Shown here piece by piece: positions 8,534 to 18,070 of a stretch of 64,000 nt of DNA. The position numbers and the translations under genes were made by a program. The stretch spans positions 248,001 to 312,000 of the forward strand of contig NZ_JAKGBI010000006.1 of NCBI RefSeq assembly GCF_021530565.1, written 5' to 3'. Position 1 is the stretch's first letter; the number at the start of each line of letters is the position of its first letter. The DNA is from Pseudoalteromonas sp. SMS1 (GTDB lineage: Bacteria > Pseudomonadota > Gammaproteobacteria > Enterobacterales > Alteromonadaceae). The notes under the pieces were generated by a model. That model saw only the letters and a list, made by a program, of their open reading frames with translations. It had not been told where the DNA came from and did not search any database.

Positions 8534-11500
8534 TTAGCACTGGCTTGTTACGACGCTTGAGTATCCACCAGCCTGTTTTTTTATCTGAATTTGTGTCGCG
8601 ACGCGCTCTGTCATTTGTGCCACATGAGAGATCACGCCGACTTTACGCCCTTGGGACTGCAACGCATCTAATGCATCTAATGCCACACTCAGTGTTTCTG
8701 GATCTAACGTGCCAAAACCTTCATCAATGAACAGTGAGTTTATTTGCACTTGGTTTGAGGACAAAGAGGCCAAACCCAGCGCCAGTGCTAAGGACACTAA
8801 GAATGATTCACCACCTGATAGGGTATTAACACTGCGCTGTTCATCTGCCATATCTCTATCGATGATGGCAATCTCAAGAGATTGACCAATGACAGTTAAT
8901 CGATAACGACGCGATAAACTGCTTAAGTGATGGTTTGCATAATGCAATAAAATTTTAAGTGTTTGCGTTTGCGCCAAATTACGCATCGTTTTACCCGTCG
9001 CATCCCCTAGCAGTCGATTTAGTAGATGCCAATTTTCATAGTCAGATTGCTTATTTTGAAGTTCCCCCTGATACGCTTGCAGCTTTTCCACATTGTCTTG
9101 ATGCGTCTGCAAGTGTGCTGACAACGTGATCACTTGCGGATGCAGTGCGGTTTGCGCTGTTGCGAGTGCCTCAAGCTGTGAATTGAGCTCATCTTCGCCA
9201 ACATCAGGTTCACCCACCGCGCGATGTTCTGCTATATTTTTTTGTACATGTTGAAGCTGGGACCGCTGTTCGACAAGTTGGGATTCCAGCACTTGCGATG
9301 CTTCCAATAGAGGCTGCCAATAGGAGTGTTGTAACGCGAGCAACTCATCAACCATGGTTTCATTCAATTCATGGGTCTGCTCAGATATCCAATTTAAGAA
9401 CCTCGCTTGATTGTCTTTTAAGGTTTGCTGATAGACTTGACGTTGTTCCGTTAGGTGCTTTAGCTGCAAAGCTTGTTCATCGTGCTGCTTCATCAGCTGA
9501 GTACATTGATCTTTTTGTGTTTGCAAGTGACTCTGTGCATTTGATACTGTATCTTGCAACGTTTGCAGCCATGCATCAGCGCTTTGTGGCAATGGTAACA
9601 ATGCTGCACGTTGTGCTTGAGTGTCTTCACACCGTGCTTGCTGCTCAGCTAACTTACCTGCAGTCTCTTTTATTTGCTGTGACACTTGTGCAAACAGATG
9701 CTCAGCTGCATGAAGTTGGGGTTGCGTATCCGCCAAAGTACGTTCAACTTTCTGCAATTGCACAACTTTATCATGACGCTGTGCTACTTTGCTTTTTAAT
9801 GCCTCAACAGCATTCAGGGGATCACGTTCAAAGTCAGTTAACCATTGAGGCTCAGGGTAGGCGCCGGTAATTCTTGTCATGAGGGTTCGGCACTGTGCAT
9901 CAAGCGCTTCGCTGCGCGCCATTTTACTCTTCAAATCCTGAGATAACTCTTGTAGCTGAGACTGATGCTGATTCAACATGGCTTGCGAAGCTGAGAGCTG
10001 CTGTTGTAATTGCTGTTGGGCTTGAAACGTTTGTTGTTGTGTTTTAGTTAATTCACTGTACTTAGCAAGCCGGTCATCAATATCACTCAATTGCATGTCA
10101 TGCTTTGACACGTCTAGCAGTGATTCAGGTAGTTCAGAAAGTATGGTTTGGTTAGTATTTTGTTTTTGTACGATCTGAGCATGTTGCTGTAACAATGCTT
10201 GTAGTTGACCATTCACTTGTTCTAGATGCGACACAACCTCGTGATAACGCGCTTGGGTTTGCGCACGGGCTTTTTCAGCCGCTTGATATTGACTCTCAAA
10301 GTCACTGATAAGCTGTTGCCAATGGGTATCGATGTGATCAACATGGTAAGGGTGCTCAGTCGCACCGCACACGATACACTCCTTACCATGTTCTAATTGG
10401 GCCCTCAATGCGCTGATATTATCACTGGCCCGCAATTGCACCTGATGAAGGTTGTCCTGTGTGAGCATCAATTGTTGCCGCGTCAACTCATCTTGGTGCT
10501 CAGCATCTTTACGTTGCGCGTTTGCGCTATTTTGCTGATGACGCAAGCTGTCTATTTGCGCCTGTAGCTGGAGCAATTCATTATCCAGCAACGTCTGTTG
10601 TGCGATGGCCTGCTGCGCTTTATTCAGTTGGGATTTTTGAAATTGTAATTGTTCATAATCCAGTCCTGCCAGCTCTGCATGTAATTGGTCCAGCTTCACT
10701 TGGCCAGCACTCAGGCTTTGCTCTAACTCTGAGCAGTGTGGCTGTGCCTTTGCGAGTGCATCTTGAGCCAGTGTATATTGTGATTCCAGCGCTTTGATTC
10801 CTTGGGCAAGGACCCGATGTTCATCGTAAGACACCAAGTATTGCTGCAAAACTTCATTGATCTCCTGCCAATGTGCAGTGAGTTCAGTTAACGAAGGCTG
10901 GGTTGCAATCAGCGTTGAAAGCTCAGCATACTGAACGTTTAAGCCATTCACTTGCTCATGTAAAATATGCAGCTCTTTTTCATGATTTTGCGCGACATTA
11001 CGTAATTGCAGTAAATGTGCTTGATGTTGCTCTACTAGGGTGTTGTGCTCCGCATGAATTCGGTCTAATTCCCTCACGCGTATAATATCAGGTTCCCGCT
11101 TATGCAGTGACGCTTGCGCTTCTGCTACAGCCGATTCGGCAGCGTTTACCGCAGCTTCTTTTTGCCTTATTTGAGGCTGTAGGTCGACTTGAGATAAGGT
11201 CTCTAGGGCCGACTCGGCATCGAGTAAAGCTCGTTGAGATTGCTTTCTTTGTTGCCGATTATCTGCAATGTGCTGAACTAACTGTGCCAGCTTCGCAGTT
11301 TTGAACTCTTCTTGTTGTTGTACCAGAGCGGATTCAGTGTCAGCAATTGTGGTCGCCAATGCATGATGTTGCTGTTGTAGCTTGCTGTGCGTGACATACC
11401 AAGACAACTGCTGCTCAATTGCTTTAATTTCTACTGTAAGCGCTTGATGTTGAGTATTCAGTTGGGCTAGCAGCGCTTCCTTGTCCTCTTTTTCTTCGTC

Positions 11501-12178
11501 GCTCAATAGTACGATATCGCCAAGCTTATGTTTAAATCGCTCAAGGGTTTCTAACTTCGCTTTGTGCGCCTCAAAAATCGCTTTGCCTACTTGGCTAAAC
11601 TGCTCTGTGCCAGTCAAGCACTCCAAGAGTTGCGCTCGCTCGTCAGCATTGGCCTTTAAAAAAGCGGCGAAATCATGCTGTGCAAGTAACACGGCTCGCG
11701 TAAATTGTTCAAAGTTGAGCCCTAATAACTGTTGTAGCAGCAACTTGGCTTTAGATTTTTGCGCTAAAACTTGGTCATCCGGTGCTTTTAGCACCACATG
11801 TTCAGCTTCTTTTATTCTGCCATCCAGTTTATTGCGCGCCCTCGCAACTTGCCAACGCGCGATATAATGTGCGCCATCCTGCCCAATAAACCCCACTTCT
11901 GCATATCCAGACACTGTGCCACGACGTAACAGGTGGCGGGGATCATTGAGCTTGATATCATCGCCATTAAAAATCACCTTATTTTTTGAATCAGATTTCA
12001 GTCGCGCCGTTTTACCATAAAATGCTAAGCATATCGCATCAAGCATGGTGCTTTTGCCAGCCCCAGTCTCTCCTGTAATGGCAAATAGCCCCGTGTTTTT
12101 TAATGGCGCTTTGGTAAAGTCAATTTCAGCTTCAGGTAATGAGGCAAGATTCTGAATTTTTATTGTTAAGATTTTCAT
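8534..12178 (-). CDS. sbcC: Exonuclease SbcC, SMC-like ATPase subunit of SbcCD
   Basis: 1214 residues, larger than E. coli SbcC (1048) because of the coiled coils. The N-terminal Walker A is ITGETGAGKST, preceded by the KNTGLFAI segment. The long Gln-rich coiled coils flank a zinc hook CIVCGATEH near residue 600. The C-terminal lobe has the ABC signature LSGGESFLVSLALALGLA and Walker B SLFIDEGFGTLDPE. With SbcD it forms the Mre11-Rad50-like nuclease that cuts DNA hairpins and palindromes stalled at forks and processes double-strand ends. Its ATG overlaps the sbcD stop by 4 bp (ATGA), so the two are translationally coupled. Confidence 0.97.
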   Translation of the reverse strand: MKILTIKIQNLASLPEAEIDFTKAPLKNTGLFAITGETGAGKSTMLDAICLAFYGKTARLKSDSKNKVIFNGDDIKLNDPRHLLRRGTVSGYAEVGFIGQDGAHYIARWQVARARNKLDGRIKEAEHVVLKAPDDQVLAQKSKAKLLLQQLLGLNFEQFTRAVLLAQHDFAAFLKANADERAQLLECLTGTEQFSQVGKAIFEAHKAKLETLERFKHKLGDIVLLSDEEKEDKEALLAQLNTQHQALTVEIKAIEQQLSWYVTHSKLQQQHHALATTIADTESALVQQQEEFKTAKLAQLVQHIADNRQQRKQSQRALLDAESALETLSQVDLQPQIRQKEAAVNAAESAVAEAQASLHKREPDIIRVRELDRIHAEHNTLVEQHQAHLLQLRNVAQNHEKELHILHEQVNGLNVQYAELSTLIATQPSLTELTAHWQEINEVLQQYLVSYDEHRVLAQGIKALESQYTLAQDALAKAQPHCSELEQSLSAGQVKLDQLHAELAGLDYEQLQFQKSQLNKAQQAIAQQTLLDNELLQLQAQIDSLRHQQNSANAQRKDAEHQDELTRQQLMLTQDNLHQVQLRASDNISALRAQLEHGKECIVCGATEHPYHVDHIDTHWQQLISDFESQYQAAEKARAQTQARYHEVVSHLEQVNGQLQALLQQHAQIVQKQNTNQTILSELPESLLDVSKHDMQLSDIDDRLAKYSELTKTQQQTFQAQQQLQQQLSASQAMLNQHQSQLQELSQDLKSKMARSEALDAQCRTLMTRITGAYPEPQWLTDFERDPLNAVEALKSKVAQRHDKVVQLQKVERTLADTQPQLHAAEHLFAQVSQQIKETAGKLAEQQARCEDTQAQRAALLPLPQSADAWLQTLQDTVSNAQSHLQTQKDQCTQLMKQHDEQALQLKHLTEQRQVYQQTLKDNQARFLNWISEQTHELNETMVDELLALQHSYWQPLLEASQVLESQLVEQRSQLQHVQKNIAEHRAVGEPDVGEDELNSQLEALATAQTALHPQVITLSAHLQTHQDNVEKLQAYQGELQNKQSDYENWHLLNRLLGDATGKTMRNLAQTQTLKILLHYANHHLSSLSRRYRLTVIGQSLEIAIIDRDMADEQRSVNTLSGGESFLVSLALALGLASLSSNQVQINSLFIDEGFGTLDPETLSVALDALDALQSQGRKVGVISHVAQMTERVATQIQIKKQAGGYSSVVTSQC

Positions 12179-13395
12179 GATTTTTCTTGCTCACTGATTG
12201 ACACTAAGACTTCTTCTAGACACTTTTCCAGTGCGTTGGGAAGCGCACTATGCGCATCTATTTGTTCTTTATAAGCCAGCTCAAGTAAGGTTTTAGGAGC
12301 AAGCTCAGACACTTGACCTAAATCTTCAAAGACTAACTCGTCTGCTTGTTGCACTTGTTGCGAAACCCGTTCAATACCACAAAAATGGACGGCTTTATTT
12401 TTCAAGGCCTGTTCTATTTTGTGACGAAATTGGCTGTCAGTCTCATTGGCGTTTAATCGCAGTCGTAAATAGGGTTTAGCAACATTATCTTCTTCATGTA
12501 AAACAAGTGCTTCAATCGCCTCACACAGCTCCATTAATGTCGCTCCCCCTTTCTCAGGGAGTAATATAATTTCTTTGGTTCTGGGAACATAACGCGGAGA
12601 GACCGCCTTAACATGTCCCCCTTCAAACTCGACTAGCAACACTTGGTGCTTGTAATGCCTTTCAGAAAAAGACATAGGCATTGGCGTGCCACTGTAACGA
12701 ATACAATCATTATTGGCGACTTTTTGCGCCTTATGTAAATGACCTAACGCAATATAATCTGGTGTGTCTCCAAATACATCCGCATGAATGGCATCAAAGC
12801 CTCCTATCGTGATATTACGTTCAGAATCACTCGAGATATCGCCACCTTTGGCATGTAAGTGCCCCATCGCAATCACTGGAATGTCCTTATCTTCCAAACA
12901 TGCATATGCACTTTCGTAGGCTTGTTTCACAGCGAGACCATAGCTGTTTTCATCACTATCTAAGTGGCTAATGTCAGCACTACGCAAAAAAGGCATGGCC
13001 ACCACATTTATTTGACCAGTAGGGGTAGTCAACGTTTTAACCACATCCTTAGGACGATGCTTGTCATATCGACCCACCACATGCGTATCAAATTGAAGTA
13101 ATAAAGGTTTGGCAGTTTCAATGCGATTAGCTGAGTCATGATTACCAGCCACAATGACGATCTGGATAGCAGGAAGGGCGCTTTTAACGTCTTTAATAAA
13201 GGTGTAGAGCTGTTGTTCAGCTGCTGCTGGCGGCGTGGCTGTATGGTATATGTCGCCACTGACTATTAGCAAGTCGGCAGCAACTTGCACAAGCTCTTGG
13301 CAAAGCCAATCCAAAAAAGCTTGATGCTCTGCGTAGCGACTATGTTCATAAAATTGTTGACCGAGATGCCAGTCAGATGTGTGTACAACCTTCAT
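12175..13395 (-). CDS. sbcD: Exonuclease SbcD, Mre11-like nuclease subunit
   Basis: 406 residues. The metallophosphoesterase motifs of the Mre11/SbcD family are in order: TSDWHLGQ (D, H), SGDIYH, VAGNHDS, MGHLHAKG and LGHLHKAQ, which supply the two-metal site. The C-terminal capping/SbcC-binding region follows from about residue 280. It acts with SbcC on hairpins and blocked ends. The start at 13395 gives the usual MKVVHTSDWHLG beginning. Its Shine-Dalgarno region (AAAGGAA) overlaps a perfect hairpin directly upstream (13398-13424). Confidence 0.97.
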   Translation of the reverse strand: MKVVHTSDWHLGQQFYEHSRYAEHQAFLDWLCQELVQVAADLLIVSGDIYHTATPPAAAEQQLYTFIKDVKSALPAIQIVIVAGNHDSANRIETAKPLLLQFDTHVVGRYDKHRPKDVVKTLTTPTGQINVVAMPFLRSADISHLDSDENSYGLAVKQAYESAYACLEDKDIPVIAMGHLHAKGGDISSDSERNITIGGFDAIHADVFGDTPDYIALGHLHKAQKVANNDCIRYSGTPMPMSFSERHYKHQVLLVEFEGGHVKAVSPRYVPRTKEIILLPEKGGATLMELCEAIEALVLHEEDNVAKPYLRLRLNANETDSQFRHKIEQALKNKAVHFCGIERVSQQVQQADELVFEDLGQVSELAPKTLLELAYKEQIDAHSALPNALEKCLEEVLVSISEQEKS

Positions 13396-13397
13396 TC

Positions 13398-13424
13398 AGC
13401 GTTCCTTTCCTATTTAGGAACGCT
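13398..13424 (-). promoter_or_regulatory. Hairpin covering the sbcD ribosome binding site
   Basis: A perfect 9-bp inverted repeat (AGCGTTCCT / AGGAACGCT, 9-nt loop) ends three bases before the sbcD ATG. On the minus-strand mRNA the Shine-Dalgarno-like GGAA lies in the 3' arm. This could limit translation of sbcDC. A role as a protein operator is equally possible. Confidence 0.45.
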
Positions 13425-13450
13425 AATATAGCATTGCTTGGGACTATTTA

Positions 13451-13687
13451 TTAATAGCTCAAACGCCACCATGCAAAAATTATTACAGGTAAGACTAGTA
13501 GTAACAGCATTGGCGCCCTGTAAAGTTTACTCTGCTTCGCTTCAAGGCGTTTAATTGCCGAGCGTTCATTACATGCAGCTACTTTATCAATGTAACAATA
13601 GCCGTTTTCAATGTACTCTTTACAGTTTTGTTCGTCCGCAGGTATCGCAACCAGCTTCTCTTGTTTTTTTAGTATGTAAAAGTCCAT
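13451..13687 (-). CDS. Small tail-anchored membrane protein, unknown function
   Basis: 78 residues from ATG 13687 (GGTGAG upstream; an earlier GTG is less likely). The soluble N-terminus includes three Cys (NCKEYIENGYCYIDKVAAC). A single C-terminal hydrophobic segment (APMLLLLVLPVIIFAWW) suggests tail anchoring in the inner membrane. No family is recognised. It lies between sbcD and a gene-poor stretch and is transcribed alone or as the tail of an unseen transcript. Confidence 0.5.
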   Translation of the reverse strand: MDFYILKKQEKLVAIPADEQNCKEYIENGYCYIDKVAACNERSAIKRLEAKQSKLYRAPMLLLLVLPVIIFAWWRLSY

Positions 13688-14185
13688 ACTGCTCACCACA
13701 TTTCTTTTCGATAAACGGGTATAATTACTTGAGCAAAACTAACGCCAGTTTTACCCAAAATGAGAAAGAGCGCGATTTTAATGATAATTGCGACCAAATA
13801 TCAACAGTCTTATTGTGGTTTTTGAATTTTTTTTCAAAATAGAGACAATAAATTTGAGAAATATACACTTGGCATGCACGTGAAATTGTCAATTTATCAT
13901 CACCTTGGTCAATATTAAGACTAGCGTCGACTGACTGAATCACTTCTGAACCGCGATGACAAAAATACAAACCTGTATCCTCTAACAGTAGCTAACTGAA
14001 TTTAATATAAAAAATAACAAAGTGATGTGAATTCAAGTGTTCAAGTACCTAAAAAGGTCAAAAAACCGACAATTGTCCTTTCAAATTCAATAAAAAAACA
14101 CAATAATCTTCTCTACAACAACAAAAATAAAGTAGACTATCCGTAAGTGAGTAAACACTATCGTTTCGTGCAAAGGAGTTTTTCT
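13688..14185. other. Gene-free, AT-rich stretch
   Basis: About 500 bp without a convincing gene. The open frames present lack ribosome binding sites and have poor composition. Several A and T runs lie at 13800-13840 and 14085-14130. No clear repeat, tRNA or riboswitch motif was found. It should hold the promoter of the DUF6702-like gene that starts at 14186. Confidence 0.5.
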
Positions 14186-14683
14186 ATGCGGACTTGGCTT
14201 TTCGCCGGGATCAGCTTGTTATTGGCTTTTACAGCACAGGCACACAAATTAAAAGCATCTATTGCCACCGCAAACATATTTCCGATGCAAGGACATATCC
14301 AAATTGAGTATCGGTTTCACCTGCATGATATTGAACATGCGCTGGTACATTTGTTCAATGAACAAAAAGACATCTATCACAATAAAAAAGTACAACAAGC
14401 CTTTGCTGATTATGTCTATACGCATACATCCCTTAGGCGATTAAACGGACAAGCACTGGCTTTGTCCGCAGCAAAAGTCAAAATTGATCAAAAGTACTTA
14501 TGGGTATATCAAGACGCCCAGTTCATCAAAAGCGAGCCGCTTGAAGGGCTGCAAATGCGTCATGGTGCACTAAGAGACATTTGGCCTGATCAAATTAATC
14601 TCGTTAATTTTAGAGGCATTGGCAAAGTTAAAACGATGTACTTTGACAAAGATGACAACTGGTTGAGCATCGAATTTGATTAG
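14186..14683 (+). CDS. Exported protein of the DUF6702 type
   Basis: 165 residues from ATG 14186, chosen for AAAGGAG 7-8 nt upstream and because it begins a standard signal peptide (MRTWLFAGISLLLAFTAQA-H). The mature part starts HKLKASIATANIFP and is His- and aromatic-rich, with a beta-rich pattern and a C-terminal NFRGIGKVKTMYFDKDDNWLSIEF. This pattern matches DUF6702 periplasmic proteins, whose function is not known; some relatives sit beside metal or M1-peptidase genes, which is not the case here. It stands alone, facing the convergent phosphoesterase gene 57 bp away. Confidence 0.75.
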   Translation: MRTWLFAGISLLLAFTAQAHKLKASIATANIFPMQGHIQIEYRFHLHDIEHALVHLFNEQKDIYHNKKVQQAFADYVYTHTSLRRLNGQALALSAAKVKIDQKYLWVYQDAQFIKSEPLEGLQMRHGALRDIWPDQINLVNFRGIGKVKTMYFDKDDNWLSIEFD

Positions 14684-14740
14684 ACACAGCTTAATACTGC
14701 TCTACATACAAAATTAAAGGGGGCTTACCCCCTGTAATAG

Positions 14741-16180
14741 TTATTGGCAAACTTGCTCGCCGCGTGCCGCGAATTGAGAATCACAACGTAAGAAAGCTTG
14801 GCCTTGCTCATCAAAAAATCGACCATACCAGCCCAAGTAGCGATCTAGTTCAAGCTCTAAAAAGCCAAATTTTGCTTGTTCATTTCCATTGGCTTGAAGC
14901 CCATCTACAATGGCTTCAAAATTGGTATAAGGCAACTCTTCGCTGAGAGAAACGCCGCTGTTGCCAACGACAATTTGCGGGGGACGCTTATATTGCTTAT
15001 CAAAGCTTAATGACTGATAAATATGCATGTGACCTGATAACAGCAAAGTGACTTGTTCCGGCAAACGACCTAACGGAGTGTTCGCTAGCGCACGCTGTAA
15101 CATGATATTCAAAGTATTGTCGGTAGCTACATTATTCACACCCCAAAGCGGCCTGTGTGTCACGGTCCAAATAGGTGTATCAGGATTTTTACTTGCAAAC
15201 TTTTGCAGCCCTTCATATTGATCTTGGAATTGCGAGGTCAAATCATTTGAGAATCTATCATCGCAGGCATTGGCGGTATCTTGTACCCAAATATTTAGCT
15301 TTTCTAGCTTTAGCATGTAGGGCTCAATCATGGCAATAGCGGACACCGCAGACGTTGGTGGATCAGCAAAGTCGCCTTGCGCTGGGCAAGCTTGTTGAGC
15401 GATGCCACGCTCTAAACTCGAACCAGGGCCAAAAAAGTAGAACCAGCCAAGCCCTGCACGACTACACAGTTCATGATTTCCTCGAGCAAACACCCAAGGC
15501 GCCTTGGTTAGAATTGCATCAGCTGAACTAAAGAAATCTGCACGCCAAGCCCGCCATGTATCGGGCTTTGGGCTACCTTTGGCATTTTGGCTATAGTAGG
15601 TTTCTTCTAAACCGCAGGTTTTACCACCATAGCCGCCATCTCCTGCATCATAGGCATAGACGCCTTTGCTAATACTGCCACTGGTACCGCGGTAATTGTA
15701 ATCCCCCATATGTAATAACAAGTCCACGTCACGCTTGGCTCCTTCATCAATGAGTGTTTTAAATGGCTCAGCAGGGCCATTGCCATCACAAACATGTGCT
15801 TTACAGCCTGAATCACCATAGACTTGAATGCGTTTTGGGTTGAGTGTCATCGCATCAAACTCTAACTGCGAGCCACCTACAAGGTAAGATTGCCCTTCAG
15901 ATACTCGAGCTTCACACACAGTAATGGGGAAATTAGCACCTGGATGTAAACCTCGAATATGCATTTTACTGCGCTTACCCTCTGAGTCTTCAAGCTCAGG
16001 GCAAAGCGCCGCTTGGTTTTGGATACCGGGAATAATAGCCCGAATATAAAGCAGCGTGTCACCTTGGTCGCTTGGCGCAAGCATCGCATACGCAGTGATC
16101 ACTTCGGCTTTTTTTAAGGGCTTTTGGCTACTGCAACCGGCCAAAATAGCTAACCCCAATATAATACTGACGAATCGCAT
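14741..16180 (-). CDS. Calcineurin-like metallophosphoesterase lipoprotein
   Basis: 479 residues. The N-terminal lipoprotein signal is SIILGLAILAGC. The metallophosphatase motifs appear in order: VYGDSGC, LLHMGDYNYRG, VFARGNHELC, VTHRPLWG and LLSGHMHIYQS, giving the Asp/His/Asn ligands of a two-metal site. Eight or more Cys in the mature part (for example CKAHVC and CGLEETYY) suggest disulfides and a periplasmic or surface location. Probable substrates are phosphomonoesters or nucleotides, but specificity cannot be read from sequence. It lies downstream of rtcR in the same direction, with a 95-bp gap, and is probably independent. Confidence 0.88.
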   Translation of the reverse strand: MRFVSIILGLAILAGCSSQKPLKKAEVITAYAMLAPSDQGDTLLYIRAIIPGIQNQAALCPELEDSEGKRSKMHIRGLHPGANFPITVCEARVSEGQSYLVGGSQLEFDAMTLNPKRIQVYGDSGCKAHVCDGNGPAEPFKTLIDEGAKRDVDLLLHMGDYNYRGTSGSISKGVYAYDAGDGGYGGKTCGLEETYYSQNAKGSPKPDTWRAWRADFFSSADAILTKAPWVFARGNHELCSRAGLGWFYFFGPGSSLERGIAQQACPAQGDFADPPTSAVSAIAMIEPYMLKLEKLNIWVQDTANACDDRFSNDLTSQFQDQYEGLQKFASKNPDTPIWTVTHRPLWGVNNVATDNTLNIMLQRALANTPLGRLPEQVTLLLSGHMHIYQSLSFDKQYKRPPQIVVGNSGVSLSEELPYTNFEAIVDGLQANGNEQAKFGFLELELDRYLGWYGRFFDEQGQAFLRCDSQFAARGEQVCQ

Positions 16181-16275
16181 TATCGTTTTCCTTCTAATTG
16201 CGTCACTAATTCCTTGTTTAGTGTAGTAAAACTTGTGTAAAGGGGTATTACAAAAGCTTACTTACACACAACGCA

Positions 16276-17892
16276 TTATTTTGCCGCTGCAATATCTCGC
16301 CACCTGATATCAAACTTAGCCAAGTACTTTTGTAAACGACTTGAGTCATTACTGGTGGCTTTTTGAGTCCTGCTAACGTCAAACAATACGCGCCCAGCGG
16401 CAGCCATGCTAGGGCTTTGCAAACATATGGTGACTACATACTCTAATTGCTGACGATCAAACATATCAAGTTGAGAAATTTGTTCGTCACTCATTACCAA
16501 TGATAAGCAAGATCCGTGCTGTGACGATTGACTCGTCTGCCAATTGATTTCGAGCCGCGCGATTTCTTCTATCACATCTTCTTTACTGATCCGCGAAGAG
16601 TCGGCCAACGTGGCTAAACGGATCATCGACGACCCAAGATCCCTAAAGTTACCCTGCCATGTGGCTTTTGCGCTGTGTGCAAATTCCAAATAAGCAGATC
16701 TTGCCTCTTTATTGAACCGTACTCTTCGACCTTGTGATTCACTGTATTTGTCTAGTTCAAAATCTATGTTGGCGTCAATATCTTCGCGCCTATCTTTTAA
16801 AGCTGGTAGTTGATAGGTCCAGAGATTAATACGCGCAAGTAAATCTTCTCTGAATGTCCCCTCTAATACACACGCTTTTAAATCCCGATTGGTACCCGCA
16901 ATGAGCTGGAATTCACTCGTCACCTCTTGATCACTACCAACAGGATGAAATTGCTTGTTTTCAATTGCTCGCAACAACATCGCTTGCTCTTCGAGCCCAA
17001 GCTCACCAACTTCATCCAAAAACAAGAGCCCTTGGTCCGCCGCTTTTAAAAAACCATCTCGCGCCTGCTGGGCTCCGGTGAATGCGCCTTTGGTGTGGCC
17101 AAACAGAGCAGCCATTGCATTTTCACCTTTGAGCGTTGCGCAATTAACAATCACTAGCTCACCTTGCAAGGTTTTACGCTGCTTTTTAAGCTGGAAAATC
17201 CGCGAAGCAAGCTGGCTTTTCCCCGCGCCAGTTGGGCCGGTTAGCAAAATAGGCGCGGTGGAGCGTATGGCGATTTTTTCAATTTGGGCGATAAGGCGAT
17301 TAAACGCAGTATTTTTTGTCTCTATACCACCTTTTAGAAAGCTTTCACCTTGGCGGCGCTCAATATCAAAGCGCTCGGCCAATTGGTCGTATTTTGAAAG
17401 GTCTAAATCAATGGTCTGCACTTGTCCCACAGACTTATTGTCATTGTGTGGGTCGGGAGATGTTTGTATTAAACGCCCCGGAAATTGCCGGCTTTCCGTG
17501 AGCAAGTAGCTACATATTTGTGCTACATGGGTACCCGTGGTGATATGAAAAAGATATTCTTGGGCATCCAAATCAAACTCAAGCGTACGGCAAAAATCAT
17601 ACAATTTAGCGTATACCTCACCGAAATCCCAAGGGTCGTCAAAATTGACTTCAACCAAATGCACGGTTGTTTCCGGTGATACGGTCTCAATGTCGACGGC
17701 AACATTATTTGCTAAGCGTACACTTTGTTTACCATACAGCAGGTATAAGCGATTGATGATCAAATCATCTTGGCTTACCAATGAAATATTTGGACGCCAG
17801 CGGTGCCAACGATCAACCCGTTTACCAATCGCGTCTAATTGCGTACCAAGCAAGCTTACAGCTACAACTTCCCTCAAAACACACCTATCCAT
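16276..17892 (-). CDS. rtcR: RtcR, sigma54-dependent activator of the RNA repair operon
   Basis: 538 residues. The N-terminal RtcR sensor (about 1-185, CARF-related) has the family pattern: VDRWHRWRPNISL, SPETTVHLVEVNF and HITTGTHVAQICSYLLTESR. The AAA+ domain follows with Walker A LLTGPTGAGKSQLA, the sigma54-contact loop KGAFTGA, and Walker B LLFLDEVGEL. The C-terminal helix-turn-helix is AAGRVLFDVSRTQKA. Known for the family: the sensor represses the ATPase until an RNA-damage ligand is bound, then sigma54 open complexes form at the rtc promoter. It is divergent from the slipin-rtcB-rtcA genes, as in most RtcR loci. The ATG at 17892 is used; an in-frame TTG seven codons in would also fit the family N-terminus. 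Confidence 0.96.
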   Translation of the reverse strand: MDRCVLREVVAVSLLGTQLDAIGKRVDRWHRWRPNISLVSQDDLIINRLYLLYGKQSVRLANNVAVDIETVSPETTVHLVEVNFDDPWDFGEVYAKLYDFCRTLEFDLDAQEYLFHITTGTHVAQICSYLLTESRQFPGRLIQTSPDPHNDNKSVGQVQTIDLDLSKYDQLAERFDIERRQGESFLKGGIETKNTAFNRLIAQIEKIAIRSTAPILLTGPTGAGKSQLASRIFQLKKQRKTLQGELVIVNCATLKGENAMAALFGHTKGAFTGAQQARDGFLKAADQGLLFLDEVGELGLEEQAMLLRAIENKQFHPVGSDQEVTSEFQLIAGTNRDLKACVLEGTFREDLLARINLWTYQLPALKDRREDIDANIDFELDKYSESQGRRVRFNKEARSAYLEFAHSAKATWQGNFRDLGSSMIRLATLADSSRISKEDVIEEIARLEINWQTSQSSQHGSCLSLVMSDEQISQLDMFDRQQLEYVVTICLQSPSMAAAGRVLFDVSRTQKATSNDSSRLQKYLAKFDIRWRDIAAAK

Positions 17893-17915
17893 TTAGATAT
17901 AACAATATCCATATA

Positions 17916-17933
17916 GAATCACTTTTGTGATTC
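17916..17933. promoter_or_regulatory. Perfect palindrome, candidate RtcR enhancer site
   Basis: GAATCAC-TTTT-GTGATTC, 7-bp arms, about 98 bp upstream of the sigma54 promoter -24 element and 23 bp from the rtcR start codon. Position and symmetry fit an upstream activating sequence for RtcR; it could also mediate rtcR autoregulation. No second copy was found in the gap. Confidence 0.5.
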
Positions 17934-18030
17934 AAGCGCAATTAGAAATCGATACGCCAATTCAACAAAAACAAATTTTAACCTTTAAAATCATAAAATT
18001 AAAAATATCCACTAACTTTTTAAAAACCTT

Positions 18031-18046
18031 TGGCACGTCAATTGAT
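18031..18046 (+). promoter_or_regulatory. Sigma54-type promoter of the rtc operon
   Basis: TGGCACGTCAATTGAT fits the -24/-12 consensus TGGCACG-N4-TTGCA except that the -12 GC is GA. It points toward the slipin-rtcB-rtcA genes and gives a start near 18057, placing about 417 nt of untranslated leader before the first gene. RtcR next door needs exactly this promoter class. Confidence 0.8.
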
Positions 18047-18070
18047 ATACCAAGCTTGTAGTTTGATAGC

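Noticed and set aside
9298..11867. Several plus-strand open frames opposite sbcC
   Set aside because: They are antisense shadows of the Gln-rich coiled-coil coding region.
13725..13970. Minus-strand open frame of 81 codons
   Set aside because: No ribosome binding site, poor composition, no recognisable motif.
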